From an uncultured Chitinophagaceae bacterium (GTDB lineage: Bacteria; Bacteroidota; Bacteroidia; Chitinophagales; Chitinophagaceae), in NCBI GenBank assembly GCA_937996595.1, contig CALKVC010000025.1:1-40710 (forward strand): DNA of 40,710 nucleotides, read 5' to 3'. Under the pieces are notes generated by a model that made no database searches, was not told where the DNA came from, and saw nothing but the letters and a program-made list of their open reading frames with translations. The position numbers were made by a program, and so were the translations under genes. Each line of letters starts with the position of its first letter. Within the stretch, counting starts at the first letter, position 1. Below, in pieces: positions 17,561-26,279 of the stretch.

Positions 17561-18382
17561 ATGGAAAAATATTTACAGGACCTGTTCAGCAAACAACAAT
17601 ATGATGCAAACAATTTCTTCCTGATTGCCGGACCATGCGTGGTGGAAAGCGAAGCAGTGATAAATGAAGTGGCCGAAAAAGTGGCTGCAGTTTGCCGGCG
17701 TCTGCACATTCCGTATATTTTCAAATCTTCATACCGTAAAGCCAACCGTACCAGCGCCAGTTCATTTACAGGTATTGGTGATGAACAGGCGCTGCAACTG
17801 ATAAAAAACCTGGGCGAAAAATATAATCTTCCAACAACAACTGATATCCACAGCGCCCCGGAAGCGGCTATGGCAGCCAGCTATGTTGACATCCTTCAAA
17901 TTCCCGCATTCCTGTGCAGGCAGACTGAACTCTTACTTGCCGCAGCCGAAACCGGCAGGATTGTGAATGTAAAAAAAGGGCAGTTCCTCAGCGGCCCATC
18001 GATGAAATTTGCGGTGGAAAAAATTAAAAATGCCGGAAATGAAAAAGTAGGCTTAATAGAAAGAGGTAACACATTCGGATACCAGGACCTGGTAGTTGAT
18101 TACCGCAACATCACCTGGATGAAAGAGATTCAAGTGCCGGTGATTATGGATTGCACCCATTCCCTTCAACAGCCCAACCAGTCAGCAGGTGTTACAGGCG
18201 GAAACCCCGAACTGATTGAAACCATCGCCAAAGCAGCAATAGCTACTGGCGCCGACGGGTTATTCATTGAAACACATCCGGATCCTTCCAAAGCTAAAAG
18301 CGATGGCGCCAATATGCTCAAACTCGATCTGCTCGAACCCTTACTGGAAAAACTGGTAAAACTCAGGCAGTCGGTCATTTGA
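17561..18382 (+). CDS. kdsA: 3-deoxy-8-phosphooctulonate synthase (KDO-8-P synthase)
   Basis: Condenses arabinose 5-phosphate and phosphoenolpyruvate to KDO-8-phosphate, the precursor of the lipopolysaccharide inner-core sugar KDO. 273 residues. The motif 'IAGPCVVES' places a Cys at position 26, where the metal-independent E. coli type has Asn, so this should be the metal-dependent class. Other family signatures are 'FKSSYRKANRTS', 'DILQIPAFLCRQTELL', 'VKKGQFLSGPSM', 'ERGNTFGYQDLVVD' and 'DCTHSLQQPN'. It stands alone, followed by 119 nt and convergent genes. The gene implies an LPS-bearing Gram-negative envelope. Confidence 0.96.
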   Translation: MEKYLQDLFSKQQYDANNFFLIAGPCVVESEAVINEVAEKVAAVCRRLHIPYIFKSSYRKANRTSASSFTGIGDEQALQLIKNLGEKYNLPTTTDIHSAPEAAMAASYVDILQIPAFLCRQTELLLAAAETGRIVNVKKGQFLSGPSMKFAVEKIKNAGNEKVGLIERGNTFGYQDLVVDYRNITWMKEIQVPVIMDCTHSLQQPNQSAGVTGGNPELIETIAKAAIATGADGLFIETHPDPSKAKSDGANMLKLDLLEPLLEKLVKLRQSVI

Positions 18383-18501
18383 TTTTTCATGCAGGCAGCA
18401 TACCATTGCCCGGCATCGTTGTGTCACTCACTTGTACGGCAGCAACGAAGCAGCAATTTGGCTTTCAGAATATAAATATGTACCCGGCTGGCTTTCGTTA
18501 T

Positions 18502-18990
18502 TTATGCAATAAAAATCTCCTTTATTTCCCTGGTAATACTGAACGGTTCTTCTCCTAAATTTTTTATTCCTGAAATGATTGATTTCTTTAATTCAGCATA
18601 ATTACTGTGATAAAATTGCGATAACCTGATTATTTTTTTTCTTCCAATAAACAGGTACAGGTATTCATATTCCTGGTATTCAGAAGGAAGTCTGGAAATT
18701 TTGTACCCTTCAATTTCCTTAAACGCATAACTGGTTCCTGCTCCCAACCCTAAAAAATGCATGGCAGTTACCGAATCTGAATTGATTATTACTTTGATGG
18801 CTTTATTCCGTAACTCACCATACACGAGCCATATTATGATGAATACCATTAACAGTAAAATTGGAACTCCTGCAAAAAGAGGCAGTTTACCAACTCCCTG
18901 AATAATCAGGAAAAGCAGGAACACGATACTCAATAAAATACTGGAAAAAATGGCAGTCAGCGTCCACTTGTTAAATGTAGATTCAACCAT
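18502..18990 (-). CDS. Small membrane protein with PH-like C-terminal part
   Basis: 162 residues. Two adjacent hydrophobic helices (about 12-32 and 36-55) are followed by a soluble part rich in beta strands ('KAIKVIINSDSVTAMHF', 'YLYLFIGRKKIIRLSQFYH') and a short C-terminal helix. The two-TM plus PH-like layout is seen in bacterial PH-domain membrane proteins, but I cannot assign a named family with confidence. It starts 36 nt after the stop of the PspC-domain gene on the same strand, so they are likely co-transcribed. This would fit a membrane-stress or envelope role, by context only. Confidence 0.65.
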   Translation of the reverse strand: MVESTFNKWTLTAIFSSILLSIVFLLFLIIQGVGKLPLFAGVPILLLMVFIIIWLVYGELRNKAIKVIINSDSVTAMHFLGLGAGTSYAFKEIEGYKISRLPSEYQEYEYLYLFIGRKKIIRLSQFYHSNYAELKKSIISGIKNLGEEPFSITREIKEIFIA

Positions 18991-19026
18991 AATCAGGTGG
19001 CTTTAACATATAACCGCATCGTCCTG

Positions 19027-19248
19027 TTATAAATAGCGAAGGGGATTACGCCTGGCACTGAAGATATACCTTTTTACATTCATCCAGAAAGCAACGAACA
19101 GGTAAATAATAACCGGAGAACCCATGGTGATGAATGAGATGTAAATAAAATATTTACGGATTACGGAAGTAGCTATCCCCATCTTTTCGCCAATGGCTGT
19201 GCATACACCAAACACATGCCATTCTACAAATTGCTTAAAACGGTTCAT
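19027..19248 (-). CDS. PspC-domain small membrane protein
   Basis: 73 residues from the ATG at 19248. The sequence 'VFGVCTAIGEKMGIATSVIRK' is a recognisable PspC pattern (GVC-x-G-x-a-x-x-x-g-x-d-x-x-x-v-R). It is followed by one hydrophobic helix (YISFITMGSPVIIYLFVAFW). PspC-family proteins are associated with membrane stress responses; this one has only the core domain. An in-frame GTG at 19410 would give a 127-residue product with a non-homologous N terminus, so I reject that start. The gene is divergent from aconitase and upstream of a second membrane protein gene. Confidence 0.82.
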   Translation of the reverse strand: MNRFKQFVEWHVFGVCTAIGEKMGIATSVIRKYFIYISFITMGSPVIIYLFVAFWMNVKRYIFSARRNPLRYL

Positions 19249-19310
19249 AGGGCAAAAATAAACAGTTTTCAGTCCAAAAACAAGCCCTTTAAAAAATGGC
19301 AATGTTTCAG

Positions 19311-19318
19311 TAAATTTG
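19311..19318 (+). promoter_or_regulatory. Candidate -7 element for the aconitase gene
   Basis: TAAATTTG matches TAnnTTTG. It would give a leader of about 95 nt for the gene at 19420. No clear -33 element is visible, so this remains a weak call. Confidence 0.3.
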
Positions 19319-19419
19319 CAAAACCATTTTGAAAATAAGGGCCGGAACTGTGAAACTACCCACATTTTTATCCCTTTTTCATATAAAATGATCAATTTCC
19401 AAATCACCAAACAGATATT

Positions 19420-21699
19420 ATGGCATTCGACATCGACATGATCAAAAAATGTTACTCAAATTTCAGCAGCCGCGTTGACGCAGCCCGCAAAGTAACCGGA
19501 AAACCACTCACCCTGACAGAGAAAATATTATACGCCCATTTATGGACCGGTGAAGCAAGCGGAAAAGCTTTTGAAAGAGGAAAAGATTATGTTGATTTTG
19601 CACCGGACAGGGTGGCCATGCAGGATGCAACCGCCCAAATGGCCCTGTTACAGTTCATGCAAAGCGGCAGGAACAAAGTAGCTGTGCCATCTACAGTGCA
19701 TTGCGACCATCTTATTGAAGCAAAGGTAGACAGCAAGACAGACCTGGACAGGGCAGTTCATGAAAGCAGTGAAGTGTACGATTTCCTGGCATCGGTTTCT
19801 GACAAATACGGTATCGGTTTCTGGAAACCCGGAGCCGGCATCATACACCAGGTTGTACTGGAAAATTATGCATTTCCCGGCGGTATGATGATTGGCACTG
19901 ACAGTCACACGGTAAACGCCGGTGGCTTAGGTATGGTTGCCATAGGTGTTGGCGGCGCTGATGCCTGTGATGTGATGGCTGGTCTTCCCTGGGAACTGAA
20001 AATGCCCAAACTGATCGGTGTAAAACTAACCGGTAAATTAAATGGCTGGACTGCACCCAAAGATGTGATCTTAAAAGTTGCAGGCATCCTTACCGTAAAA
20101 GGCGGAACCGGCGCTATTGTTGAATATTTTGGTGAAGGTGCTACCAGCATGAGTTGTACGGGAAAAGGAACCATCTGTAATATGGGAGCAGAAATAGGTG
20201 CCACCACATCAACCTTTGGTTATGACGAAAGTATGAGCCGTTATTTAAAAGCAACGGGAAGAGCAGAAATAGCTGAAATGGCTGATAATATTGCCTCACA
20301 TCTTACCGGCGACCCGGAAGTGTACGCAAACCCGACAGCCTATTTTGACCAGGTGATTGAAATTGACCTGAATACATTGGAACCGCATCTGAATGGACCA
20401 TTCACACCGGACCTGGCCACCCCTATTTCAAAAATGAAGGAAACGGCAGAAGCCAATGGATGGCCCATGAAAATTGAAGTGGGGCTCATTGGAAGCTGTA
20501 CCAATTCCTCGTATGAAGATATCAGCCGTTCAGTAAGCCTGGCCAAACAAGTGAGTGAAAAAGGCCTGAAACTGAATTCGGCATTTACCATTACACCCGG
20601 CAGTGAGCAGGTTCGCTACACCATAGAACGTGATGGTTTCCTGGAAGTTTTTGATAAGATTGGCGCCACCGTATTTGCCAATGCCTGCGGCCCTTGTATA
20701 GGCATGTGGGCACGTGTAGGAGCAGAGAAAAAAGAAAGGAACACCATCGTACATTCATTCAATAGGAATTTTGCCAAACGCGCTGATGGAAACCCGAATA
20801 CGTTGGCATTTGTAGCATCCCCTGAAATGGTAACCGCACTGGCCATTGCCGGCAGGCTAGATTTTAACCCGCTTACTGATAAACTCACCAATAATAAAGG
20901 CGAACAGGTAATGCTGGACGCACCGGCCGGGTATGAATTGCCTCCCAAAGGATTTGCTGTTGATGATCCCGGTTACCAGGCACCTGCCGCAGATGGAAGC
21001 AGCGTGCAGGTAAAAGTATCGCCAGACAGCAAGCGGCTGCAGATACTTGAACCTTTCCAGGCATGGGAAGGCACCGACCTGAAAGGATTAAAACTGCTTA
21101 TTAAGGCTAAGGGCAAGTGCACGACCGATCATATATCAATGGCCGGCCCATGGTTAAAATTCCGCGGCCATCTTGACAATATCAGTAATAATATGCTGAT
21201 TGGGGCAGTTAATTATTTTAACGAAAAAACAGACTCAGTAAAGAATCAGCTTACAGGAGAATACGGGCCCGTTCCTGCAACACAAAGAGCTTACAAAGCA
21301 GCGGGAATCGGTTCATTAGTGGTGGGTGATGAAAATTACGGTGAAGGATCATCCAGGGAACATGCTGCCATGGAACCACGCCACCTGGGCGTTAGGGCCG
21401 TACTGGTTAAATCATTCGCACGTATACACGAAACCAACCTGAAAAAACAGGGTATGCTGGCACTCACTTTTGATGATAAGGCTGATTATGATAAGATACA
21501 GGAAGACGACAGCATAGATATCATTGGCTTAACCACCTTTGCCCCGGATAAAAAACTAACAATTGTGCTGAATCATGCAGACGGAACAAAAGATGAGATA
21601 CAGGTGAACCATACATACAATGAACAGCAGATAGAATGGTTCAGGGCAGGCGCTGCTTTGAATATCATCAGGAAAGAGTTTGAAGAGAGAAAAGGTTAA
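19420..21699 (+). CDS. acn: Aconitate hydratase, mitochondrial-type
   Basis: Interconverts citrate and isocitrate in the TCA cycle using a [4Fe-4S] cluster. 759 residues, the size of the mitochondrial-type enzyme and shorter than bacterial AcnA. The cluster ligands are Cys360 (LIGSCTNSSYED) plus Cys423 and Cys426 (FANACGPCIGMWAR), spaced as in the pig enzyme. Substrate-binding segments include 'IGTDSHTVNAGGLGM' and the swivelling-domain motif 'GDENYGEGSSREHAAMEPR'. It stands alone, between divergent membrane-protein genes and the convergent SET-domain gene. Confidence 0.96.
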   Translation: MAFDIDMIKKCYSNFSSRVDAARKVTGKPLTLTEKILYAHLWTGEASGKAFERGKDYVDFAPDRVAMQDATAQMALLQFMQSGRNKVAVPSTVHCDHLIEAKVDSKTDLDRAVHESSEVYDFLASVSDKYGIGFWKPGAGIIHQVVLENYAFPGGMMIGTDSHTVNAGGLGMVAIGVGGADACDVMAGLPWELKMPKLIGVKLTGKLNGWTAPKDVILKVAGILTVKGGTGAIVEYFGEGATSMSCTGKGTICNMGAEIGATTSTFGYDESMSRYLKATGRAEIAEMADNIASHLTGDPEVYANPTAYFDQVIEIDLNTLEPHLNGPFTPDLATPISKMKETAEANGWPMKIEVGLIGSCTNSSYEDISRSVSLAKQVSEKGLKLNSAFTITPGSEQVRYTIERDGFLEVFDKIGATVFANACGPCIGMWARVGAEKKERNTIVHSFNRNFAKRADGNPNTLAFVASPEMVTALAIAGRLDFNPLTDKLTNNKGEQVMLDAPAGYELPPKGFAVDDPGYQAPAADGSSVQVKVSPDSKRLQILEPFQAWEGTDLKGLKLLIKAKGKCTTDHISMAGPWLKFRGHLDNISNNMLIGAVNYFNEKTDSVKNQLTGEYGPVPATQRAYKAAGIGSLVVGDENYGEGSSREHAAMEPRHLGVRAVLVKSFARIHETNLKKQGMLALTFDDKADYDKIQEDDSIDIIGLTTFAPDKKLTIVLNHADGTKDEIQVNHTYNEQQIEWFRAGAALNIIRKEFEERKG

Positions 21700-21705
21700 C
21701 ATCTG

Positions 21706-21775
21706 GTTTATAGTTTATAGTTCATAAATAAGCATCTTACGTTAGGTACTTTACTATGAACTATAAACTTTAAAC
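21706..21775. repeat. Near-perfect inverted repeat made of heptamers, acn / SET-gene gap
   Basis: The first arm (21706-21726) is three 7-bp words: GTTTATA twice, then GTTCATA. The second arm (21755-21775) is TATGAAC, TATAAAC, TTTAAAC. The two 21-nt arms pair at 20 of 21 positions around a 28-nt loop. The element occupies nearly the whole gap between two convergent genes (21700-21779) and could terminate transcription from both sides. Confidence 0.85.
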
Positions 21776-21779
21776 ATTT

Positions 21780-22166
21780 TTAAACCACATCAAACCAAAC
21801 CTTTTTCCTGTCATTCCAGTTGCCATTGTAATTGATGGTTAACTCCTCTCCTTTCCGGATGGCTTTTACGGTTTTGATGAACATCGTCTCTTCCTCAAAA
21901 TCCATGAAATATTCGCAGTTGCTTTTGTAACTATGGTTATACATGGGTATGTATCCCAATGCCATACAGCATTTATCTTTCAATTTCCCCCATTCAAAAA
22001 TATAATCATGTAACAGGGTCTTATCTAGATGCAGCCTGTCTTCCTTACTCATCACTATCACCGGAGAAATTTCTACAACAGTACCTGCGGCAATCATTTC
22101 ACTGGTAAAAACAGCCTTACCTTTTTCAAGGGTTATATCTATATACAAATAGGGTTTAATCATCAA
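21780..22166 (-). CDS. SET-domain protein (putative protein-lysine methyltransferase)
   Basis: 128 residues, essentially a bare SET domain. Visible elements are the N-terminal 'KGKAVFTSEMIAAGTVVEIS' strand pair, the NHS motif at 77-79 ('MYNHSYKSNCEYF') and the 'GEELTINY' motif at 106-113, whose Tyr is the presumed active-site residue. SET enzymes transfer methyl groups from S-adenosylmethionine to lysines; the bacterial substrate is unknown. Pre-SET and post-SET cysteine clusters are absent, as expected for small bacterial versions. It is convergent with aconitase. A 14-nt perfect palindrome lies 6 nt upstream of its start. Confidence 0.88.
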   Translation of the reverse strand: MMIKPYLYIDITLEKGKAVFTSEMIAAGTVVEISPVIVMSKEDRLHLDKTLLHDYIFEWGKLKDKCCMALGYIPMYNHSYKSNCEYFMDFEEETMFIKTVKAIRKGEELTINYNGNWNDRKKVWFDVV

Positions 22167-22172
22167 CTCAGG

Positions 22173-22186
22173 TTTGTTTAAACAAA
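22173..22186. promoter_or_regulatory. Perfect 14-nt palindrome upstream of the SET-domain gene
   Basis: TTTGTTTAAACAAA is fully self-complementary and lies 6 nt before the start codon of the minus-strand SET gene. It could be an operator or an mRNA 5' hairpin. AT-rich palindromes also occur by chance, so confidence is low. Confidence 0.3.
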
Positions 22187-22299
22187 TAAAATTATGCTAT
22201 GGAATGTTAATGCTAATATATTAAAACCGGGCAGGTTCAAATTAAAACTTACATTGTTATTTATAAGTAATGAAGTTACAAATTGAAAACCGCTTCAAC

Positions 22300-22363
22300 T
22301 TTTACATTCAATATTTTACATTTATTATTTTACATTCTACTACTACATTCTACTTTTACATGT
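22300..22363. repeat. Degenerate TTTTACA word repeat upstream of mgtE
   Basis: TTTTACA occurs at 22300, 22314 and 22328, exactly 14 nt (two 7-bp units) apart. Further TACATTC/TACATGT words follow 13 nt apart to about 22363. It lies in a 280-nt AT-rich gap between the divergent SET gene and mgtE. No strong inverted partner is seen, so it may be a decayed relative of the other heptamer elements. Confidence 0.55.
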
Positions 22364-22446
22364 ATTATTTTTCCAATTGATAACATCCGGTTTATGATTT
22401 ATTAGGGTAAATTGCACATCATTTACCAATCAATCGGGTACGGGTT

Positions 22447-23838
22447 ATGACGATGGAAACGGAAGAAATACCATTGAAGCAACAGTTTGAAGAAATAGTT
22501 GCCACTGAGGACAAACTGGCCATCCAGGAATTCCTGAATGACCAGCATATCAGTGATGTGGCCGGGCTGATTTACGAATACCCCGATTATGAGACACAGA
22601 TAATTGCTCACCTTTCTATACACAGGGCCGCCAGCGTTTTCAAGATCCTCGATATCAATGAACAGAAAAGGATCATCAAGAACCTGCCGGCATTCAAATC
22701 GGCCGAATTATTAAATGAATTGCCGCCTGATGACCGGGTGGCGTTCCTGGAAGAACTGCCCAACAGCACGGTACGTGACCTGTTGAAGACACTGGACCCG
22801 GAAGAAAGGAAAGTTACGCTGGAATTGCTGGGATACCCTGAAAACAGCGTAGGCAGGCTCATGACACCAGATTACGTGTATGTATACGAACACAACAGCG
22901 TGAAGGAAGTGCTGGAAACCATCCGCCGTTTCGGGAAAAACACCGAAACCATTGATGTGATCTATGTAATAAATACCAAAGGGGAACTGCTGGATGATAT
23001 CAGGATCAAAGATATCATACTGGCATCGCCGGAGGCAAAAGTGAATGAACTGATGGATGACAGGTTCATTGCATTGCATGTGAATGACGACCAGGAAATT
23101 GCCAATGAGGCATTCAAGATGAATAATCGTGTAGCCCTTCCCGTTACCGACAATTCAAACATACTGCTAGGCATCATCACGATAGATGATGTGCTTTGGG
23201 TGGCCAATGAGGAATTTACCGAAGACATACAGAAGATTGGCGGTACCGAAGCGCTGAATGAACCTTATATAGATATCAGCATTTTCAAACTGGTAAAGAA
23301 AAGGGCGGGCTGGCTGGTATTGCTTTTTTTCGGTGAATTGCTTACGGCATCCGCAATGCAGTTCTTCCAGGATGAAATAGAAACCGCAACTGTACTCACC
23401 TTATTTATTCCTTTGATTGTAAGCAGTGGCGGTAATAGCGGATCCCAGGCCTGTACACTCATTATTCAGGCCATGGCACTGGGTGAACTTACCATTGCTG
23501 ATTGGTGGCGGGTAATGAAACGTGAACTCATATCAGGTTTCCTGCTGGGTGTAATACTTGGAAGCCTGGGTTTCCTCCGCATCCTCTTATGGCAAAACCT
23601 GCACATATTTGATTATGGCATATACTGGAAACCAGTGGCGGCCACCATCTTTTTCTCATTAACCGGGATTGTACTGTGGGGCAGCATGATGGGTTCTATG
23701 CTGCCCATCATCCTTAAAAAATGTAAACTTGATCCGGCCGCTTCTTCTGCCCCGTTTGTTGCCACGCTGGTTGATGTTACAGGCATTGTTATTTATTTTT
23801 CCTTTGCCTATTTTTTCCTGAAAGGATTACTTCTCTAA
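22447..23838 (+). CDS. mgtE: Magnesium transporter MgtE
   Basis: 463 residues. The cytoplasmic N domain has the repeating 'LLNELPPDDRVAFLEELP' pattern. A CBS pair follows (about residues 140-260, with 'MTPDYVYVYEHNSVKEVLETI' in part). The C-terminal membrane domain has about five helices, including 'LFIPLIVSSGGNSGSQACTL', the conserved pore region of MgtE. It is an Mg2+ channel gated by Mg2+ binding at the N and CBS domains. The ATG at 22447 is used; a second ATG lies two codons later. The 3' end overlaps the convergent phosphatase pseudogene by 12 nt. Confidence 0.95.
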   Translation: MTMETEEIPLKQQFEEIVATEDKLAIQEFLNDQHISDVAGLIYEYPDYETQIIAHLSIHRAASVFKILDINEQKRIIKNLPAFKSAELLNELPPDDRVAFLEELPNSTVRDLLKTLDPEERKVTLELLGYPENSVGRLMTPDYVYVYEHNSVKEVLETIRRFGKNTETIDVIYVINTKGELLDDIRIKDIILASPEAKVNELMDDRFIALHVNDDQEIANEAFKMNNRVALPVTDNSNILLGIITIDDVLWVANEEFTEDIQKIGGTEALNEPYIDISIFKLVKKRAGWLVLLFFGELLTASAMQFFQDEIETATVLTLFIPLIVSSGGNSGSQACTLIIQAMALGELTIADWWRVMKRELISGFLLGVILGSLGFLRILLWQNLHIFDYGIYWKPVAATIFFSLTGIVLWGSMMGSMLPIILKKCKLDPAASSAPFVATLVDVTGIVIYFSFAYFFLKGLLL

Positions 23839-24297
23839 TGGTTTCATGGATATTTTCTTTACAGGTAAAGATCGCATCCCAAATTTTTTTTGTACCAGCC
23901 TCCTTTTTTGCATGCCGGGTTTCACTATGCAGAGGTTTTCATATTCATGATCGGAAATTTCTTTTAATATAAATCCGGATACTCCCAAACGCCTGATGAT
24001 TTGAGGAATCGTGTTGCTATGGCCGATGATGAACACAGCACTGTCAATTGATGATAGTAATGCCAATCTGGAAAACAGCCCGTCTGCACTTGCATCTGCC
24101 AAATAGTGATAAGTGTCTGCACCGGTATAACCAACCACGGAGTAAGCAGTCAGCCTGCTTCGCCGGTAGCCTGCCGTTGTTAATCCGTGATCATATCAGG
24201 TATCTTTTTCAGCATGCCTTACCAGGTAAAATACGGTTTCAGCCAAACTACCGGCTGAAAGCAGTGCATTTGCCGTTTTCCACCAATAAAAAGCCGA
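23827..24297 (-). pseudogene. Decayed histidine phosphatase (phosphoglycerate-mutase family)
   Basis: The minus strand reads in one frame through both catalytic motifs of the family: 'ETVFYLVRHAEKDT' (from 24240) and 'VFIIGHSNTIPQIIRRLGV' further on. An in-frame TGA at 24196-24198 falls directly after RHAEKDT. The frame then resumes with 'YDHGLTTAGYRRSRL'. The segment between 'TAGYRRSRL' and 'GHSNT' is about 20 residues shorter than family members usually are and lacks the 'S...R..QTA' region, so an internal deletion is likely. No in-frame ATG precedes RHAEK before a TAA at 24298-24300, so the signal peptide and start are also gone. Only a 103-codon 3' piece (from a GTG at 24138) remains open. 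Stop, deletion and lost start together argue against a sequencing error. Confidence 0.8.
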
Positions 24298-24443
24298 TTA
24301 TACTAACCAGTTAAATAATACGTTTGACAAGTACTTTTATATGCATGTGCATTATTTGTATTAGCAACTGAATTACTTGTTATGAGCATTATTTTCAATA
24401 ATATTGTGGTTCAAATTTTACTTAAAATTATAATTTTTAATAT

Positions 24444-26279
24444 ATGTGTGGAATTGTTGGATATACCGGGCCTAAGGAAGCTTATCCCATCATCATTACC
24501 GGCTTAAAAAGGCTTGAATACAGGGGGTATGACAGTACCGGAGTTGCCCTGCTGAACAGTGGCTTAAAAGTATATAAAAAGAAAGGGCGCGTTGCAGACC
24601 TTGAAAATACGCTGGTAGGTGAAAACCTGCATGCAAATACCGGCATTGGCCACACCCGTTGGGCGACGCACGGTGAACCAAGCGACCGCAATGCTCATCC
24701 TCATACCAGCGCCAGCGGCAAACTGTCTATGATACATAACGGCATCATAGAAAACTATGCCCAGATCAAGAAGGAATTACTGAATAAAGGGTATTCATTC
24801 AGCAGCGATACCGATACAGAAGTGTTACTCAATTTCATTGAAGACATTAAAAACAACAATAACTGCGACCTGGAAGAAGCCGTAAGGGTGGCCCTTAAAA
24901 GGATCACCGGGGCCTATTGCATCCTGCTGATTGATGAAACAGACCCGGAAACGATTATCGCGGCCCGTAAAGGGAGCCCGTTGGTGATTGGTGTTGGAAA
25001 AGGGGAACATTTCCTGGGCAGTGACGCCAGCCCCATGCTGGAATATACCAAGGAAGTGGTTTATGTGAATGATTACGAACTGGCGATCGTTAAGCCGAAT
25101 GAACTGATCTTAAAGAACCTGGGCAATGAGAAGATCACGCCCTTCATAACGAAACTGGATATGGAACTGGCTGCCATTGAAAAAGGCGGTTACGACCATT
25201 TTATGCTGAAAGAGATTTTTGAACAACCCAGCACCATAACCGATTGCTTACGCGGACGGCTGGACGCTGCAGCCGGAACAATCACCATGAGTGGTGTGCA
25301 GAACAATATAGAACATTTCAAAAAAGCCAGCCGTATCATCATGGTAGCCTGCGGAACAAGCTGGCATGCCGCCCTGCTGGCAGAATATGTGATTGAAGAG
25401 CTTTGCCGCATTCCAGTGGAAGTGGAATACGCTTCAGAATTCAGGTACCGCAACCCCATCATCAATAAAGGCGATATCATCATCGCCGTAAGCCAGAGCG
25501 GGGAAACCGCCGATACCCTGGTTGCCATTGAAAGGGCGAAAGAACAGGGCGCCATCATATTCGGCATTGTGAATGTGGTTGGTTCATCCATTGCACGTAT
25601 CAGTGACGGTGGGGCATATACGCACGCCGGGCCTGAAATAGGCGTGGCCAGCACCAAGGCATTTACCGGACAGTTGGTGGTACTTACCATGATGGCCCTG
25701 AAAATTGCTAAAGAAAAAGGAACTATTACTGACCTTCGGTATAACGAACTGCTGTTTGAACTGGAAGCTGTACCTGAAAAAGTAGAAGCCCTGCTGAAAA
25801 ATGCAGAAGCGGTAAAAGTAATTGCAGAAAAATATATGGGCGCATCGGATGCCCTATTCCTCGGACGGGGCTATAATTTCCCAATTGCCCTGGAAGGTGC
25901 ATTGAAACTGAAGGAAATTTCTTACATACATGCAGAAGGATATCCTGCTGCTGAAATGAAACATGGCCCCATTGCGCTTGTGACCGATAAACTGCCGGTG
26001 GTTTTTGTTGCCACCAAAGATTCGTACCACGACAAGATCGTGAGCAACATACAGGAAATAAAAGCCCGCAGGGGAAAAGTGATCGCCATCATCACCGAAG
26101 GCGATGAAGTGATTCCCGGCCTGGCTGATGATGTTTTCCATGTGCCGCATGCCGATGAAATCATCGCTCCTATTCTCAGTACCATTCCGTTGCAACTGCT
26201 GAGTTATTATGTAGGTATTGCCAAAGGGGTTGATGTTGACAAACCCCGAAACCTGGCGAAAAGTGTAACGGTAGAATAA
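24444..26279 (+). CDS. glmS: Glutamine-fructose-6-phosphate aminotransferase (isomerizing)
   Basis: Makes glucosamine 6-phosphate for peptidoglycan and LPS synthesis. 611 residues. The N-terminal glutaminase begins MCGIVGYTG, with Cys2 as nucleophile after Met removal, followed by 'GHTRWATHGEPSDRNAHPH' and 'MIHNGIIENY'. Two SIS sugar-isomerase domains follow ('VACGTSWHAALLAEY', 'AVSQSGETADTL', 'GVASTKAFTGQL'; 'LGRGYNFPIALEGALKLKEI', 'EMKHGPIAL'). The tail 'DVDKPRNLAKSVTVE' is diagnostic. The upstream region shows no similarity to the Firmicutes glmS ribozyme. A DUF4954 gene follows 307 nt downstream on the same strand. Confidence 0.97.
   Translation: MCGIVGYTGPKEAYPIIITGLKRLEYRGYDSTGVALLNSGLKVYKKKGRVADLENTLVGENLHANTGIGHTRWATHGEPSDRNAHPHTSASGKLSMIHNGIIENYAQIKKELLNKGYSFSSDTDTEVLLNFIEDIKNNNNCDLEEAVRVALKRITGAYCILLIDETDPETIIAARKGSPLVIGVGKGEHFLGSDASPMLEYTKEVVYVNDYELAIVKPNELILKNLGNEKITPFITKLDMELAAIEKGGYDHFMLKEIFEQPSTITDCLRGRLDAAAGTITMSGVQNNIEHFKKASRIIMVACGTSWHAALLAEYVIEELCRIPVEVEYASEFRYRNPIINKGDIIIAVSQSGETADTLVAIERAKEQGAIIFGIVNVVGSSIARISDGGAYTHAGPEIGVASTKAFTGQLVVLTMMALKIAKEKGTITDLRYNELLFELEAVPEKVEALLKNAEAVKVIAEKYMGASDALFLGRGYNFPIALEGALKLKEISYIHAEGYPAAEMKHGPIALVTDKLPVVFVATKDSYHDKIVSNIQEIKARRGKVIAIITEGDEVIPGLADDVFHVPHADEIIAPILSTIPLQLLSYYVGIAKGVDVDKPRNLAKSVTVE

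Noticed and set aside
19249..19410. Longer N terminus (127 residues) for the PspC-domain protein
   Set aside because: The extra 54 residues show no PspC similarity, and the ATG at 19248 begins the recognisable domain.
24048..24314. 88-codon plus-strand ORF
   Set aside because: It is the opposite strand of the phosphatase pseudogene, whose motifs are read on the minus strand.
24301..24443. glmS ribozyme in the glmS leader
   Set aside because: Only about 140 nt of AT-rich sequence with no resemblance to the ribozyme core; that ribozyme is a Firmicutes feature.
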